From Terriglobus roseus (GTDB lineage: Bacteria > Acidobacteriota > Terriglobia > Terriglobales > Acidobacteriaceae): a stretch of DNA of 64,000 bases. The DNA is taken from contig NZ_FNSD01000001.1 in the NCBI RefSeq assembly GCF_900105625.1, positions 4,464,001 to 4,528,000 on the forward strand, written 5' to 3'. Shown piece by piece: positions 1-9,662 of this stretch (positions are counted from its first letter, which is position 1; every line of letters begins with the position of its first letter). The notes under the pieces are model-generated. The model was not told the origin of the DNA. It did not search any database and saw only the letters and a list, made by a program, of their open reading frames with translations. A program made the position numbers and the translations under genes.

Positions 1-830
1 TAGGTGCTGTTGAATGAGAACGAACGAGGCTCCAGCTTGGGCACGTTGATACCGCAATCCGGGCAGGCCATGGACGTGGAGTAGAGGGTCTCGTCCATGC
101 CGTGAATCGCGATGACGACGAGTCCGTTCGCCATCTGCAAAGCCTTCTGTACAGAGGCTTCCAGCCTGCGGGTGTCAGGCCTGCCCTCGGCATCGAGCTT
201 CAGGATGACACGATCTACGACCGCTTCAATCGTGTGGTTCTTGCGCTTTTCCAGGCGCATGCCTTCGGTGATCTCGATCATCTCGCCGTCGACGCGGGCG
301 CGGAAGCCCTGCTGGTCGAGCGATTCGAGTTCTTCGCGGAACTCGCCCTTGCGGCCGCGGACGAGCGGTGCGAGCACCGTGATGCGTTCGCCGGGCTTCA
401 GCGCGACGACACGTTCGACGATCTGGTCGGCGGTCTGGCGGCTGATCTCATGCCCGCACTGCGGGCAATGCGGCTTGCCCACGCTGGCCCACAGCAGGCG
501 CAGATAGTCGTAGATCTCCGTGATGGTACCCACGGTGGAACGAGGCGAGCGCGAAGTCGTCTTCTGCTCGATGGAGATGGCAGGGGAGAGGCCGTCGATC
601 GCGTCCACGTCCGGCCGTTCCATCTGGTCGAGGAACTGCCGCGCGTAGGCGGAAAGTGTCTCCACGTACCGGCGCTGGCCCTCGGCGTAAATGGTATCGA
701 AGGCCAGCGAACTCTTGCCCGATCCGGAGAGGCCAGTGACCACCGTCAGCGAGTTTCGCGGGATGGTGACATCGATGTTCTTCAGGTTATGATGGCGCGC
801 GCCGCGGACGGTGATGTGAGTAATGCTCAT
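1..830 (-). CDS. uvrA: UvrABC excinuclease subunit A, N-terminal part (cut by window edge)
   Basis: UvrA is the ATP-dependent damage sensor of nucleotide excision repair; it loads UvrB on damaged DNA. Reading the minus strand from ATG at 828-830, the first 276 residues begin [18 protein letters not shown], with the Walker A motif GLSGSGKSS near residue 34, the family phrase [20 protein letters not shown], and a CPQCGH half of a zinc module near residue 145. A second CPDCG lies just before the window edge. The rest of the gene (family length about 950 aa) lies outside. The start is at the usual family position. I see no obvious SOS box upstream. Confidence 0.97.
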   Translation of the reverse strand, partial: MSITHITVRGARHHNLKNIDVTIPRNSLTVVTGLSGSGKSSLAFDTIYAEGQRRYVETLSAYARQFLDQMERPDVDAIDGLSPAISIEQKTTSRSPRSTVGTITEIYDYLRLLWASVGKPHCPQCGHEISRQTADQIVERVVALKPGERITVLAPLVRGRKGEFREELESLDQQGFRARVDGEMIEITEGMRLEKRKNHTIEAVVDRVILKLDAEGRPDTRRLEASVQKALQMANGLVVIAIHGMDETLYSTSMACPDCGINVPKLEPRSFSFNST

Positions 831-969
831 AGGGCTTGTTCGTGACCGATATGGGGCGAGTTGCGCCGCATCCCCTAGGTTACGGCATCCGCGCGGGCAG
901 CGCTTCCGGCATACTGGAAGAAGCCATACTCGCATCGCTCCCACGCAACTACGTCGTTTGGTCGTGCAG

Positions 970-1001
970 GTACCCGTATGGGTACTGCCGCGTGTGCGGC
1001 A
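970..1001. repeat. Two abutting perfect hairpins in the uvrA upstream region
   Basis: Positions 970-985 read GTACCC-GTAT-GGGTAC and 986-1001 read TGCCGC-GTGT-GCGGCA. Each is a perfect 6-4-6 inverted repeat and they touch with no gap. No T-tract follows on either strand, so they do not look like a terminator. They lie between uvrA and the 59-aa gene at 1078, where operators or an mRNA leader could sit. Function is unknown. Confidence 0.6.
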
Positions 1002-1077
1002 GGCGAGGCAAACTGTGTAAGGCCTCCTCATCGATTGTGGAGAGGCGATTGCCCACCCCAGGGCAGGAGAGATTTTT

Positions 1078-1257
1078 GTGACGACCGTAGTCTTGATTTG
1101 CGCCGTTCTTGCCAGCCTTGCTGGTGGAGTCCTGTTGGCGTACGCGATCTGCTATTCGATGTTCAACATCTTCCGGATCCATTCGATCCAGGTGGCACAG
1201 CAACGCGCCGCACAGCGCCAGGCGCAGGCCATGACCGCGGCAGACGCCGCAATCTAG
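1078..1257 (+). CDS. Small single-span membrane protein, 59 aa, unknown function
   Basis: A GTG-started frame of 59 codons preceded by a good ribosome binding site (GGCAGGAGAG, 7 nt before the GTG). The product begins [20 protein letters not shown], a hydrophobic N-terminal helix of about 25 residues that would be a membrane anchor or uncleaved signal, followed by a short polar tail rich in Gln, Ala and Arg (about residues 35-59). An intrinsic terminator follows within 30 nt. The Shine-Dalgarno site, membrane helix and terminator together support a real gene; I do not recognise the family. Confidence 0.7.
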   Translation: MTTVVLICAVLASLAGGVLLAYAICYSMFNIFRIHSIQVAQQRAAQRQAQAMTAADAAI

Positions 1258-1282
1258 ACCTCCTCACCCGAAACCGTTATCA

Positions 1283-1326
1283 GCCCCACCGCCGCAGGAA
1301 CTGCGCTGTGTGGGGCGTTTCTGTTT
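1283..1326 (+). terminator. Intrinsic terminator after the 59-aa gene
   Basis: Inverted repeat GCCCCAC (1283-1289) / GTGGGGC (1310-1316) with an inner Gly-codon-like GC stretch, followed by GTTTCTGTTTG. It lies between the small plus-strand gene and the convergent minus-strand gene ending at 1332. Confidence 0.6.
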
Positions 1327-1331
1327 GTGGC

Positions 1332-2159
1332 TTACTGCGTCGGCGCGGCCTGCTGGCGTTTCCGCAGTTCTTCGAAGATCTGCTCGGGTGTGCGGGCACC
1401 GTTGGGTGATTGCTGCTGATCCGTACCCGCAGCCGGCGTGCTGGTGCTGTCACTGGTCGTCCCGGTCGCTGGTGTGCTGTTATCGGAGGAGGCGCTCCCT
1501 GCGGGCATGGGCGGCGGATACCCGGGACCGCCGCTTCCGTCACCGTCGGACGGCGGTCCTCCCGGACCCGAGGGCGTGGCGCCGCGAGGTCCTTGCGGAC
1601 CAAAGCTGCGTGAGGTCGGGAGACTGGCCGGCATGACCGGGTTGGATCTGCGGCGAAAGCGGTCATCGTCGTTGGTCACCTGGCGGACCTGTGGAGGCGA
1701 CGCAGAGCCGGTACGAGCGGTCAACACAAGTTCTTTGGGCGACGTTTCACTGCCATTGATGAGCATCATGTTGATCGAAAGCCCGTCGAACAGCTGCCCC
1801 ATGACTGTCTGCACGGAACCAGGGCCGTAGTTGCCAAAGACACGCTCGTCCGGCACGCCGCCAGTGATCTTCATCCCGGTCTCCCGGGCAATCTGCTGAA
1901 GGATCTCAGGCAGAGCGTCGCCTGCTGCATCGACCGTGAGACTGGAGCCATTCCAGGAGATGTGGCTCTCGCCGCGTGGCGAACTTCCCGTGGCCGCGGG
2001 ATGCGCTGACGGCAAGTCAGACACAGATTGCGTTGGAGCCGTGGCCGGGATGGCCGCCGAGGGCTTTGCCTGCGCTGTGAGTGGGGACGCGCCGACAAGC
2101 GAGGCTGCGATCGCAGCAAGACGGAAAGACTGGCCGATAAGTTTGTCGCGCTGCGTCAT
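1332..2159 (-). CDS. Secreted protein with STN-like (secretin/TonB N-terminus) domain and Pro/Gly-rich tail
   Basis: A 275-aa protein. The ATG at 2159 is chosen because AAAGGA lies 8 nt upstream; an in-frame ATG at 2168 has no such site. Residues 1-31 form a signal peptide (QSFRLAAIAASLVGASPLTAQA). Residues about 70-150 (ISWNGSSLTVDAAGDALPEIL ... LINGSETSPKELVLTARTG) resemble the short STN fold found at the N-terminus of secretins and TonB receptors. The rest is low-complexity, rich in Pro, Gly, Ser and Thr, ending in a Gln/Arg-rich segment. No secretin barrel follows, so it is a stand-alone periplasmic domain. The STN assignment rests on pattern only. Confidence 0.6.
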   Translation of the reverse strand: MTQRDKLIGQSFRLAAIAASLVGASPLTAQAKPSAAIPATAPTQSVSDLPSAHPAATGSSPRGESHISWNGSSLTVDAAGDALPEILQQIARETGMKITGGVPDERVFGNYGPGSVQTVMGQLFDGLSINMMLINGSETSPKELVLTARTGSASPPQVRQVTNDDDRFRRRSNPVMPASLPTSRSFGPQGPRGATPSGPGGPPSDGDGSGGPGYPPPMPAGSASSDNSTPATGTTSDSTSTPAAGTDQQQSPNGARTPEQIFEELRKRQQAAPTQ

Positions 2160-2303
2160 GGGCTGCATCCTTTCAGGTGAGACGGCTCTGCGGGGCGATA
2201 TGCTCACATGCACTTGGGTAATGGCGTCTGTACTAGACTAGCAACCGCGGTGGCATCTGCCGCAACTGGAGTTTTGTCGATGTCGCTCATGCGAGGGAAC
2301 AGG

Positions 2304-3338
2304 ATGCAGGGAACTGGGAAGCGGACCTGGTTGTGCGCTGCGGCTTTGGCTTGCCTGTCCGTTCTGGCCTTGCCCGCCTTCTCCGAGACCTGCATCACGC
2401 AGTCGGCGATGACGCCGGCCGATCGTACCGCGCTGGAAGACGCCGGTCAGCGCTTTGCAGCTTTGACCGCGGCGAACAATGCGGACGCCGTGCGTGCGCA
2501 GACGATGCCCCAGTTCGCGCAGGACTTTGGCGGCATCGCCGAAGCGATCCGTACAGCAGCGCCGAAGCTCCAGGGCGCCAGCTTTGTGCGGGATACCCTT
2601 TGGATTCTCGACGCGTCCACCTCAAAACCGGGTGCTGACGGCAGTGCGCAGGACGCACAGTTCTTCTGCAATCTGAACGGCGGATCGCTCCAGACCAGTT
2701 TCCTGATCCCGGCATTGCCGGCCGGCCGCTACGCGTTGGTGGTCCTGAACACGGCGGGTACAACTGAGCCCTATCAGATCGCCATGTTGCTGCGTCAGAG
2801 CACGCCTGGCACCTGGCAGATGGGCGGCCTGTTCCCGCGCGCGACCACTGCCGGGGGACACGACGGTGTGTGGTTCTGGAAGGCGGCGCGTGATTACGCG
2901 GCCAAGAAGCAGTCCTGGAATGCCTTCGTCTACTACAACGAGGCCGAGCAGTTGTTAAAGCCGGTCAGCTTCCTCAGCAGCTCGCACCTGGAAGCGCTGC
3001 AGGCTGAGCGGTCGAAGTCGGCTCCGCCCGCACTGTCGACCGGCATCAGCGCAAGCCAGCCGCTGGTCATCGCGGCCAAGGGAGGAGCGGAGTTCCGTGT
3101 GACCTCGCTTGAGGCCCTGAATGCTCCTGCACAGACGGGCCTCGATCTGCTGGCGCACATCCACACGGAAGACGCGGTGTCCGACCCTGTGGCATTGCGC
3201 GCGCGGAATGCCGCCGCGGCCAAAGCGATCGTCGCTGCCTATCCGGAGCTCCGATCGGCGTTCCATGGCGTGTGGATTGTTGCCGATCTTCCAAATGGGA
3301 CCACATTTGTGAGTGAAGAGCCGATGAGCGCGCTGTAG
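2304..3338 (+). CDS. Secreted protein of unknown function, 344 aa
   Basis: The start at ATG 2304 is preferred because GAGGG lies 6 nt upstream; an in-frame ATG at 2280 is possible. The product opens MQGTGKRTWLCAAALACLSV, a signal peptide that should be cleaved near ALPAFS-ET. The mature part (about 315 aa) has mixed alpha/beta composition, a conserved-looking block LPAGRYALVVLNTAGTTEPYQ and the phrase GHDGVWFWKAARDYAAKKQSWNAFVYYNEAEQLL, which suggests a helical repeat segment. I do not recognise the family. It is divergent from the STN-like gene, sharing about 145 bp of upstream DNA. Confidence 0.75.
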   Translation: MQGTGKRTWLCAAALACLSVLALPAFSETCITQSAMTPADRTALEDAGQRFAALTAANNADAVRAQTMPQFAQDFGGIAEAIRTAAPKLQGASFVRDTLWILDASTSKPGADGSAQDAQFFCNLNGGSLQTSFLIPALPAGRYALVVLNTAGTTEPYQIAMLLRQSTPGTWQMGGLFPRATTAGGHDGVWFWKAARDYAAKKQSWNAFVYYNEAEQLLKPVSFLSSSHLEALQAERSKSAPPALSTGISASQPLVIAAKGGAEFRVTSLEALNAPAQTGLDLLAHIHTEDAVSDPVALRARNAAAAKAIVAAYPELRSAFHGVWIVADLPNGTTFVSEEPMSAL

Positions 3339-3389
3339 CGACGTTTGAGAGCTAGCCCCGGGGCTGGACTCCCGTTACACTCATACGCG

Positions 3390-4037
3390 ATGCTTCCACC
3401 GCTTAAATCGCTGCCGGACGCGATCCGCGAACGCCGCAGCACACCCTCGTTCGATGGGCGCGAAGTCCCCGCAGAGGATATTCGAAAGATCCTCGAGGCA
3501 GGACTTTCCGCACCCTCCGGCTACAACGTGCAGCCATGGCGCTTCGTGGTGGTGCAGTCGCCCGAGGTGAAGAAGAAGCTACGTGCAGCATGCTTCAACC
3601 AGGCAAAGGTTGAAGAAGCTCCCGTGGTGATTGCCTGCTGTGGTGATGTGGACAGCTGGCGTCGCGACGCCGACGACATCGTCCGCATGGGCCTTGAGGG
3701 CGGCATGAGCGAAGGCTACGCCGCACAGTTGAAGAGCTACGTTGAAAGCTATCTGCTGAGCCTGAACACTGACCAGATGCATGGCTGGCTTAACAAGCAG
3801 GTGACCTATGCTGCTGCCTACATGCAGTTGACTGCCGAGGTCATGGGCTATGACACCGCAGCCATGGAAGGTTTCGAAGAGGACCACGTAAAGGAAGCGC
3901 TGCGTCTGCCACTGAGCTACTGGGTCGTCTCCCTGCTTGCCATCGGCCATCTGAAGGGGCCGGACAAGTATTTCGGCGGGCGATTCGACATCAATCACAC
4001 CTGCTTTGCCGATGAGTTTGGGAAGCCGCTGAAGTGA
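3390..4037 (+). CDS. Nitroreductase family protein (FMN-dependent oxidoreductase), 215 aa
   Basis: The fold is that of the nitroreductase family, which binds FMN and uses NAD(P)H to reduce nitro groups, quinones or enones. Visible signatures are the N-terminal RRSTPSFDGREVP (FMN phosphate contact), APSGYNVQPWRFVVV, and the C-terminal LLAIGHLKGPDKYFGGR. Length matches the family. The ATG at 3390 starts at the usual family position. It overlaps the alpha/beta hydrolase gene by 4 nt (GTGA), so the two are probably translated together. The physiological substrate cannot be told from sequence. Confidence 0.85.
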   Translation: MLPPLKSLPDAIRERRSTPSFDGREVPAEDIRKILEAGLSAPSGYNVQPWRFVVVQSPEVKKKLRAACFNQAKVEEAPVVIACCGDVDSWRRDADDIVRMGLEGGMSEGYAAQLKSYVESYLLSLNTDQMHGWLNKQVTYAAAYMQLTAEVMGYDTAAMEGFEEDHVKEALRLPLSYWVVSLLAIGHLKGPDKYFGGRFDINHTCFADEFGKPLK

Positions 4038-5017
4038 GTGGAAGTTCCACACGCCGATGGCCGGTCTGGGTCGCGGTCGGGGCCAGCATTGTCGTCGTGC
4101 TGGCGCTGCTGATCTGGTTGAATCCCTTCCTGCTGATCGACACGAGCGTCGATGTCTACCTGCGCACGCACGGCGTCAGCCATCACCACGTGGATGTCGA
4201 CGGATACCAGATCCACTACCTCGAAGCGAAGGCCCCGGCGGGTTCGCCGGATAAGCCCCTAGTGCTTGTCCATGGACTCGGCGCGCGCGCTACAGACTGG
4301 GCGCCGCTGATCCCGGCGCTTGCTGCCCACGGCTACCACGTCTATGCGCTGGACCTGCTGGGCTATGGCAGCTCGCCGAAGCCTCGCGACGGCGACGCCT
4401 CGCTGGCCGTGGAAGAGCACATCACCTCAGGGTTCCTCCAGGCACTGCGTCTGGACAAACCGGATGTCGCCGGATGGTCCATGGGGGGCTGGGTCGCAAT
4501 GAAGCTTGCACTGGACTATCCCGAACGTGTGCGGCGGCTGCTGCTCTATGACAGTGCGGGGCTGTATTTCATCATCGACTTTCCGCACACGCTCTTCACG
4601 CCGACGGATCGCGCAGGCTTCGATGCGCTGATGCAGCGCATCGAGCCGGATCACCCTCGCATGAAGATGCCTGGGTTCGTGATACCCGGCATGCTGCGGC
4701 GCTTTGAGAAGAACCGCGCCATCGTCGACAGCTCATTCCACAGCATGCTGACAGGCCGCGAGATCCTCGATTTCCGGGTGCACGCCTTGCAGATGCCGGT
4801 GCTGATCGTGTGGGGGACTGAGGACAAGCTGACGCCGCTGGCAACTGGTCTGCGCCTGCATGAACTGGTGCCGCAGTCTGTGTTCGTGGGATTGCGCGGC
4901 TGCGGACATCTCGCTGCCGCCGAATGTTCCAAACAGGTGCTGCCAGAAACTCTGAAGTTCCTCGACGCGGAGCCACCGCTCCCCGCATCGATCAACTACC
5001 TGGACGCGCCGAAGTAG
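4034..5017 (+). CDS. Membrane-anchored alpha/beta hydrolase, 327 aa
   Basis: A serine hydrolase of the alpha/beta fold. The catalytic triad is visible as Ser149 in GWSMGG, Asp264 in WGTEDK and His292 in GCGHLA; VHGLG at residues 79-83 gives the oxyanion hole. Residues 10-30 (PVWVAVGASIVVVLALLIWL) form one hydrophobic helix, so the enzyme is probably tethered in the inner membrane facing the periplasm. The GTG start overlaps the nitroreductase stop. Substrate unknown; epoxide hydrolase, haloperoxidase-like and lipase-like roles all fit. Confidence 0.85.
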   Translation: MSGSSTRRWPVWVAVGASIVVVLALLIWLNPFLLIDTSVDVYLRTHGVSHHHVDVDGYQIHYLEAKAPAGSPDKPLVLVHGLGARATDWAPLIPALAAHGYHVYALDLLGYGSSPKPRDGDASLAVEEHITSGFLQALRLDKPDVAGWSMGGWVAMKLALDYPERVRRLLLYDSAGLYFIIDFPHTLFTPTDRAGFDALMQRIEPDHPRMKMPGFVIPGMLRRFEKNRAIVDSSFHSMLTGREILDFRVHALQMPVLIVWGTEDKLTPLATGLRLHELVPQSVFVGLRGCGHLAAAECSKQVLPETLKFLDAEPPLPASINYLDAPK

Positions 5018-5069
5018 CGGTGCACCACGTCTCTCTGCTGAGACAAGGCACACAGAGTGCCGTGACGTC

Positions 5070-5696
5070 CTATTCGCCGGACTTCCACTGGTAGGCTTCA
5101 GCCTGCTGCAGCCCAACGTGTGCCAGCACACGGCATGCGAACTGACGTGCGATCTCCTCCAGCCCCGGTGGCCGGAAATACATCGCGGGGATCACCGGAA
5201 AGATGGTTGCGCCGGCGTCGGCTGCCAAGGACATGTTGCGCAGGTGAATGCGGTTGAACGGCGTCTCACGTACACAAAGGATCAGCGGCCGACGCTCCTT
5301 AAGCGTCACGTCGGCGGCGCGGTCAATCAGTCGCGATGCCAGACCGTTGCTGATGGAAGCCAGAGTCCCCATCGAGCAGGGAAGAACGATCATGCCGTCC
5401 GATGGATGGCTGCCGCTGGCGACCGCGGCACCAATGTCATCGTTGCGAACCGTCTTGATCTTGGAGGAGGCCGGACCACCACCAACAGCCTGCAAAAGCG
5501 CGTCCACCAAACCACTGCGTCCAGTGGGCGCCAGCTCCTCTCCGACGACGCGCAAGGCGTGATCGGAGGCAATGAAATGAATCGTCTCAACGCGAACGTC
5601 CGCGTCCAGCAATTTGAGCAGGGCAGCGGTGAAAAGAGCGCCGCTGGCGCCCGTCATGGCAACGGTAAGAATGCGGCCTTGCGTGGACTGATTCAT
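5070..5696 (-). CDS. ubiX: UbiX flavin prenyltransferase, 208 aa
   Basis: UbiX adds a dimethylallyl group to FMN, making the prenylated FMN cofactor used by UbiD-type decarboxylases. Family features seen: the N-terminal FMN-binding MTGASGA, the block ASGSHPSDGMIVLPCSMGTLASISNGLASRLIDRAADVTLKERRPLILCVRETPF (approx. residues 93-145) with its basic KERR segment, and PAMYFRPPGLEEI near the C-terminus. Length is normal. No ubiD partner is in this window. It follows the hydrolase convergently. Confidence 0.93.
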   Translation of the reverse strand: MNQSTQGRILTVAMTGASGALFTAALLKLLDADVRVETIHFIASDHALRVVGEELAPTGRSGLVDALLQAVGGGPASSKIKTVRNDDIGAAVASGSHPSDGMIVLPCSMGTLASISNGLASRLIDRAADVTLKERRPLILCVRETPFNRIHLRNMSLAADAGATIFPVIPAMYFRPPGLEEIARQFACRVLAHVGLQQAEAYQWKSGE

Positions 5697-5711
5697 AGTG
5701 GTCGTCCCTGA

Positions 5712-7550
<1,839 letters not shown>

Positions 7551-7601
7551 GTCCTTCGAAGTATAGAAGGCTGCGGCGCGCGGCAGGGCGCGCGTGATGT
7601 A

Positions 7602-7862
7602 ATGGCTTCTGCGATGAGCGACAAAGGCAACACACCGGGCAAACCGAAGGGCACACTGGGCGATCTGGTCAAGGCCGAGAGCATGATCCAGCTTGCGATC
7701 GCGCTGCCCATGGGCTGCGTTGTGGGTTGGTTTCTCGGCAGCCTGCTCGACAAGCACTTCGGCACGCACTACTGGATGGTCGTCGGCATCCTGATCGGCG
7801 CGGCAGGCGGATTCATCAAGATCTACCAGACCGCTTCGAAGTTCATGAAGGACCCCGAATAG
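7602..7862 (+). CDS. AtpZ/AtpI-like small membrane protein, 86 aa
   Basis: A small protein with two membrane spans (about residues 29-47 and 56-75: MIQLAIALPMGCVVGWFLG and YWMVVGILIGAAGGFIKIYQ) separated by a short LDKHFGTHY loop, the layout of the AtpZ family next to Fo genes; members help Mg/Ca handling or Fo assembly. It heads the Fo group atpZ-atpI-atpB-atpE. Start is uncertain: ATG 7602 or ATG 7614, neither with a clear ribosome binding site, 51 bp from the divergent lysS start. Its stop overlaps the next start by one base. Confidence 0.8.
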   Translation: MASAMSDKGNTPGKPKGTLGDLVKAESMIQLAIALPMGCVVGWFLGSLLDKHFGTHYWMVVGILIGAAGGFIKIYQTASKFMKDPE

Positions 7863-8296
7863 TGGCGGAGAGCCTGGCAAATTTCACCGACGCGGATGCG
7901 CGCGAGGTCATCACGCGCGCCGTCAAAATCGTCGTGATCCTGGGCGTCATCGGCGCGCTGATCACCCTGGCAAAGGCTGGCTGGAAGTCCGCGCTGCTGC
8001 TGCTCATCGGTGCAGCCATTTCAGCGACCGGCTTATGGGAGTGGCGGCGGCTGATGGCTGCCCTCACCGCACGCATGGAGCCGCTGGAAGGCGAGCATAT
8101 CGTGGGCGCGCGCAGGCCTTCGATTGGGTTCGCTCTCGCGGGGTTCTTTCTCCGTTTGTTCGCAGTCGTGGCCGTGCTTTATGTTAGCCTTAGGTATCTG
8201 AACGGCTCTGCGCTCGCGCTTGCGGCGGGTCTTGCGATGGGCGTGTTTGCGCTCACAATCGAAGGCCTGCGGTTGCTGCGGAGCGGCACCATTTAG
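7862..8296 (+). CDS. AtpI-like ATP synthase subunit I homologue, 144 aa
   Basis: Four hydrophobic segments (about residues 21-38, 43-60, 88-108 and 112-132) with basic loops, typical of AtpI proteins that act during assembly of the Fo c-ring. The assignment rests on topology and on position directly before atpB, not on a strict motif. GTG at 7862 overlaps the stop of the AtpZ-like gene by 1 nt, a sign of coupled translation. The residues between spans 2 and 3 (RRLMAALTARMEPLEGEHIVGARR) are strongly charged. Confidence 0.7.
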   Translation: MAESLANFTDADAREVITRAVKIVVILGVIGALITLAKAGWKSALLLLIGAAISATGLWEWRRLMAALTARMEPLEGEHIVGARRPSIGFALAGFFLRLFAVVAVLYVSLRYLNGSALALAAGLAMGVFALTIEGLRLLRSGTI

Positions 8297-8367
8297 CCGC
8301 CACTCAGAGCTGATTTTGAAACCCCTTCCGATTCACGCCCCTGCGGCTTGAACGACAAGAAAGAACC

Positions 8368-9099
8368 ATGCCGGAACAGCTAGTTTTCACACGATTTCTG
8401 AATGCGCACTTTGCCGGTCCGGTAGATGCGTTGTTGCGTGCCGTGCACGTGCATCCCATGTACCCCGAGGCACCGATCTCCAACGCCGTTGCGATGGAAT
8501 TGATCGTCGTTGTGCTGCTGCTTCTGTACTTCGTCGCGGTTCGCGCATCGCTCAGTGTTGATCGTCCGAATGGCGTGGCGCACTCCGCGGAGATGATGCA
8601 CGAGTTCGTCAGCGGCCAGGCGGAGAGCATCGTCGGCCACGGCTACGAGAAGTTTGTCGGCTACCTGTCGGCACTCGCACTGTTCATCCTGGTGATGAAC
8701 CTGCTTGGCCTGATTCCCGGACTCATGTCGCCGACCTCAAACCAGGTCGTGCCGCTTGGTCTGGCACTGGTTACATTTGTGTACTACCACTACCACGGCA
8801 TCCGCTCGAACGGCGCTGGCTACATTAAGCAGTTCCTGGGACCCGTATGGTGGCTGGCGCCGCTGATGTTCATCATTGAAGTGGTCTCGCACTTCGCACG
8901 TGTCCTGTCGCTCACCGTCCGTCTGTACGCGAACATGTTCGCGGGTGACCTTGTGACGCTGGCATTCTTCTCGCTGATTCCGGTCGGCGTACCGCTGATC
9001 TTCCTGGGGCTGCACCTTGGCGTGTCGGTCATCCAGACGTACGTGTTTATGCTGCTGGCGACGATCTATCTGAGCCTGGCTGTCTCGCACGAGCATTGA
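8368..9099 (+). CDS. atpB: F1Fo ATP synthase subunit a, 243 aa
   Basis: Subunit a forms the two proton half-channels against the c-ring in the inner membrane. The essential arginine is Arg185 in LSLTVRLYANMFAGDL, matching E. coli Arg210; MNLLGLIPG near residue 110 is the usual helix 2 signature, and a QTYVFMLLATIYLSLAVSHEH C-terminus is typical. Five to six membrane spans are visible. The stop codon is the first base triplet of a perfect hairpin (9097-9116) that separates it from atpE. Confidence 0.95.
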   Translation: MPEQLVFTRFLNAHFAGPVDALLRAVHVHPMYPEAPISNAVAMELIVVVLLLLYFVAVRASLSVDRPNGVAHSAEMMHEFVSGQAESIVGHGYEKFVGYLSALALFILVMNLLGLIPGLMSPTSNQVVPLGLALVTFVYYHYHGIRSNGAGYIKQFLGPVWWLAPLMFIIEVVSHFARVLSLTVRLYANMFAGDLVTLAFFSLIPVGVPLIFLGLHLGVSVIQTYVFMLLATIYLSLAVSHEH

Positions 9100-9133
9100 T
9101 CCGCTAACGCGGATCAGTCCGGGCTGAAGCCCT
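9097..9133 (+). other. Intercistronic hairpins between atpB and atpE
   Basis: TGATCCGC (9097-9104), loop TAAC, GCGGATCA (9109-9116): a perfect 8-bp stem whose first three bases are the atpB stop. A second small stem GGGCT-GA-AGCCC-like (9122-9133) follows. No T-tract follows, so it is not a terminator; it could stabilise or process the mRNA ahead of atpE. The spacer to atpE is 183 bp and otherwise shows nothing clear. Confidence 0.55.
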
Positions 9134-9282
9134 GACCTGCCGTGTAGTGGATGCATAAGTTTGACGTACGTGGCGCAGCCTCTTCCACGTATGGAGTTCG
9201 ACCCGGATGAGCGTGAGGGGGTCAGCACGGTGAACCTCAACCACCCACTGGTCCGGCATTCCGGAGGCATTTGGAGCACGAC

Positions 9283-9588
9283 ATGAAGTTCATGAAGTAC
9301 GTATTTATGATGATGGCGACCCTGCTGATCGCAGCGCCAGTATTCGCGCAGGATGCAGCTGCGAACTCGTCCAAGGGCATGCTGTACATCGGCGCCGGTC
9401 TGGGCATGGCACTCGCTGCCGGCCTCTGCGGCCTGGCACAGGGTAAGGCAACGGCTTCGGCCGCTGAGGCTCTCGCACGCAATCCCGGTGCACGCCCCGG
9501 TATCTTCACCTTCCTCATCCTCGGCCTGGCCTTCATCGAGTCGCTGGCACTGTTCACGTTCGTCATCATCTTCATCAAGCTCCAGTAG
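9283..9588 (+). CDS. atpE: F1Fo ATP synthase subunit c, 101 aa, with N-terminal signal-like extension
   Basis: The c subunit forms the rotor ring. The two membrane hairpin helices are at about 33-55 and 73-98, joined by the polar loop ALARNPGARPG. The ion-carrying carboxylate is Glu86 in AFIESLALF. Gln53 and Ser87 also occur at positions used by Na+ rings, but the Thr and Tyr that complete the Na+ site are replaced by Leu and Phe, so protons are more likely. Residues 1-22 (KYVFMMMATLLIAAPVFA) look like a signal peptide, seen in some acidobacterial and other c subunits. TTGGAG lies 8 nt before ATG 9283. Confidence 0.95.
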   Translation: MKFMKYVFMMMATLLIAAPVFAQDAAANSSKGMLYIGAGLGMALAAGLCGLAQGKATASAAEALARNPGARPGIFTFLILGLAFIESLALFTFVIIFIKLQ

Positions 9589-9615
9589 TACCCTCCGCTG
9601 CTAGCGCAGCAATAG

Positions 9616-9645
9616 AAAGGCCCTCGCTTCGGCGAGGGCCTTTTT
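9616..9645. terminator. Strong bidirectional terminator after atpE
   Basis: Stem AAAGGCCCTCGC / GCGAGGGCCTTTT around a CTTCG-type loop, 9618-9645, followed by TTTTTC. It ends the Fo transcript and can also serve the convergent PAP2 gene, whose stop is at 9663. Confidence 0.9.
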
Positions 9646-9662
9646 CATTGGTCTGAAGCCGG

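Noticed and set aside
831-1077. LexA box before uvrA
   Set aside because: I saw no GTTC-N7-GAAC or CGAAC-N4-GTTCG match in this spacer.
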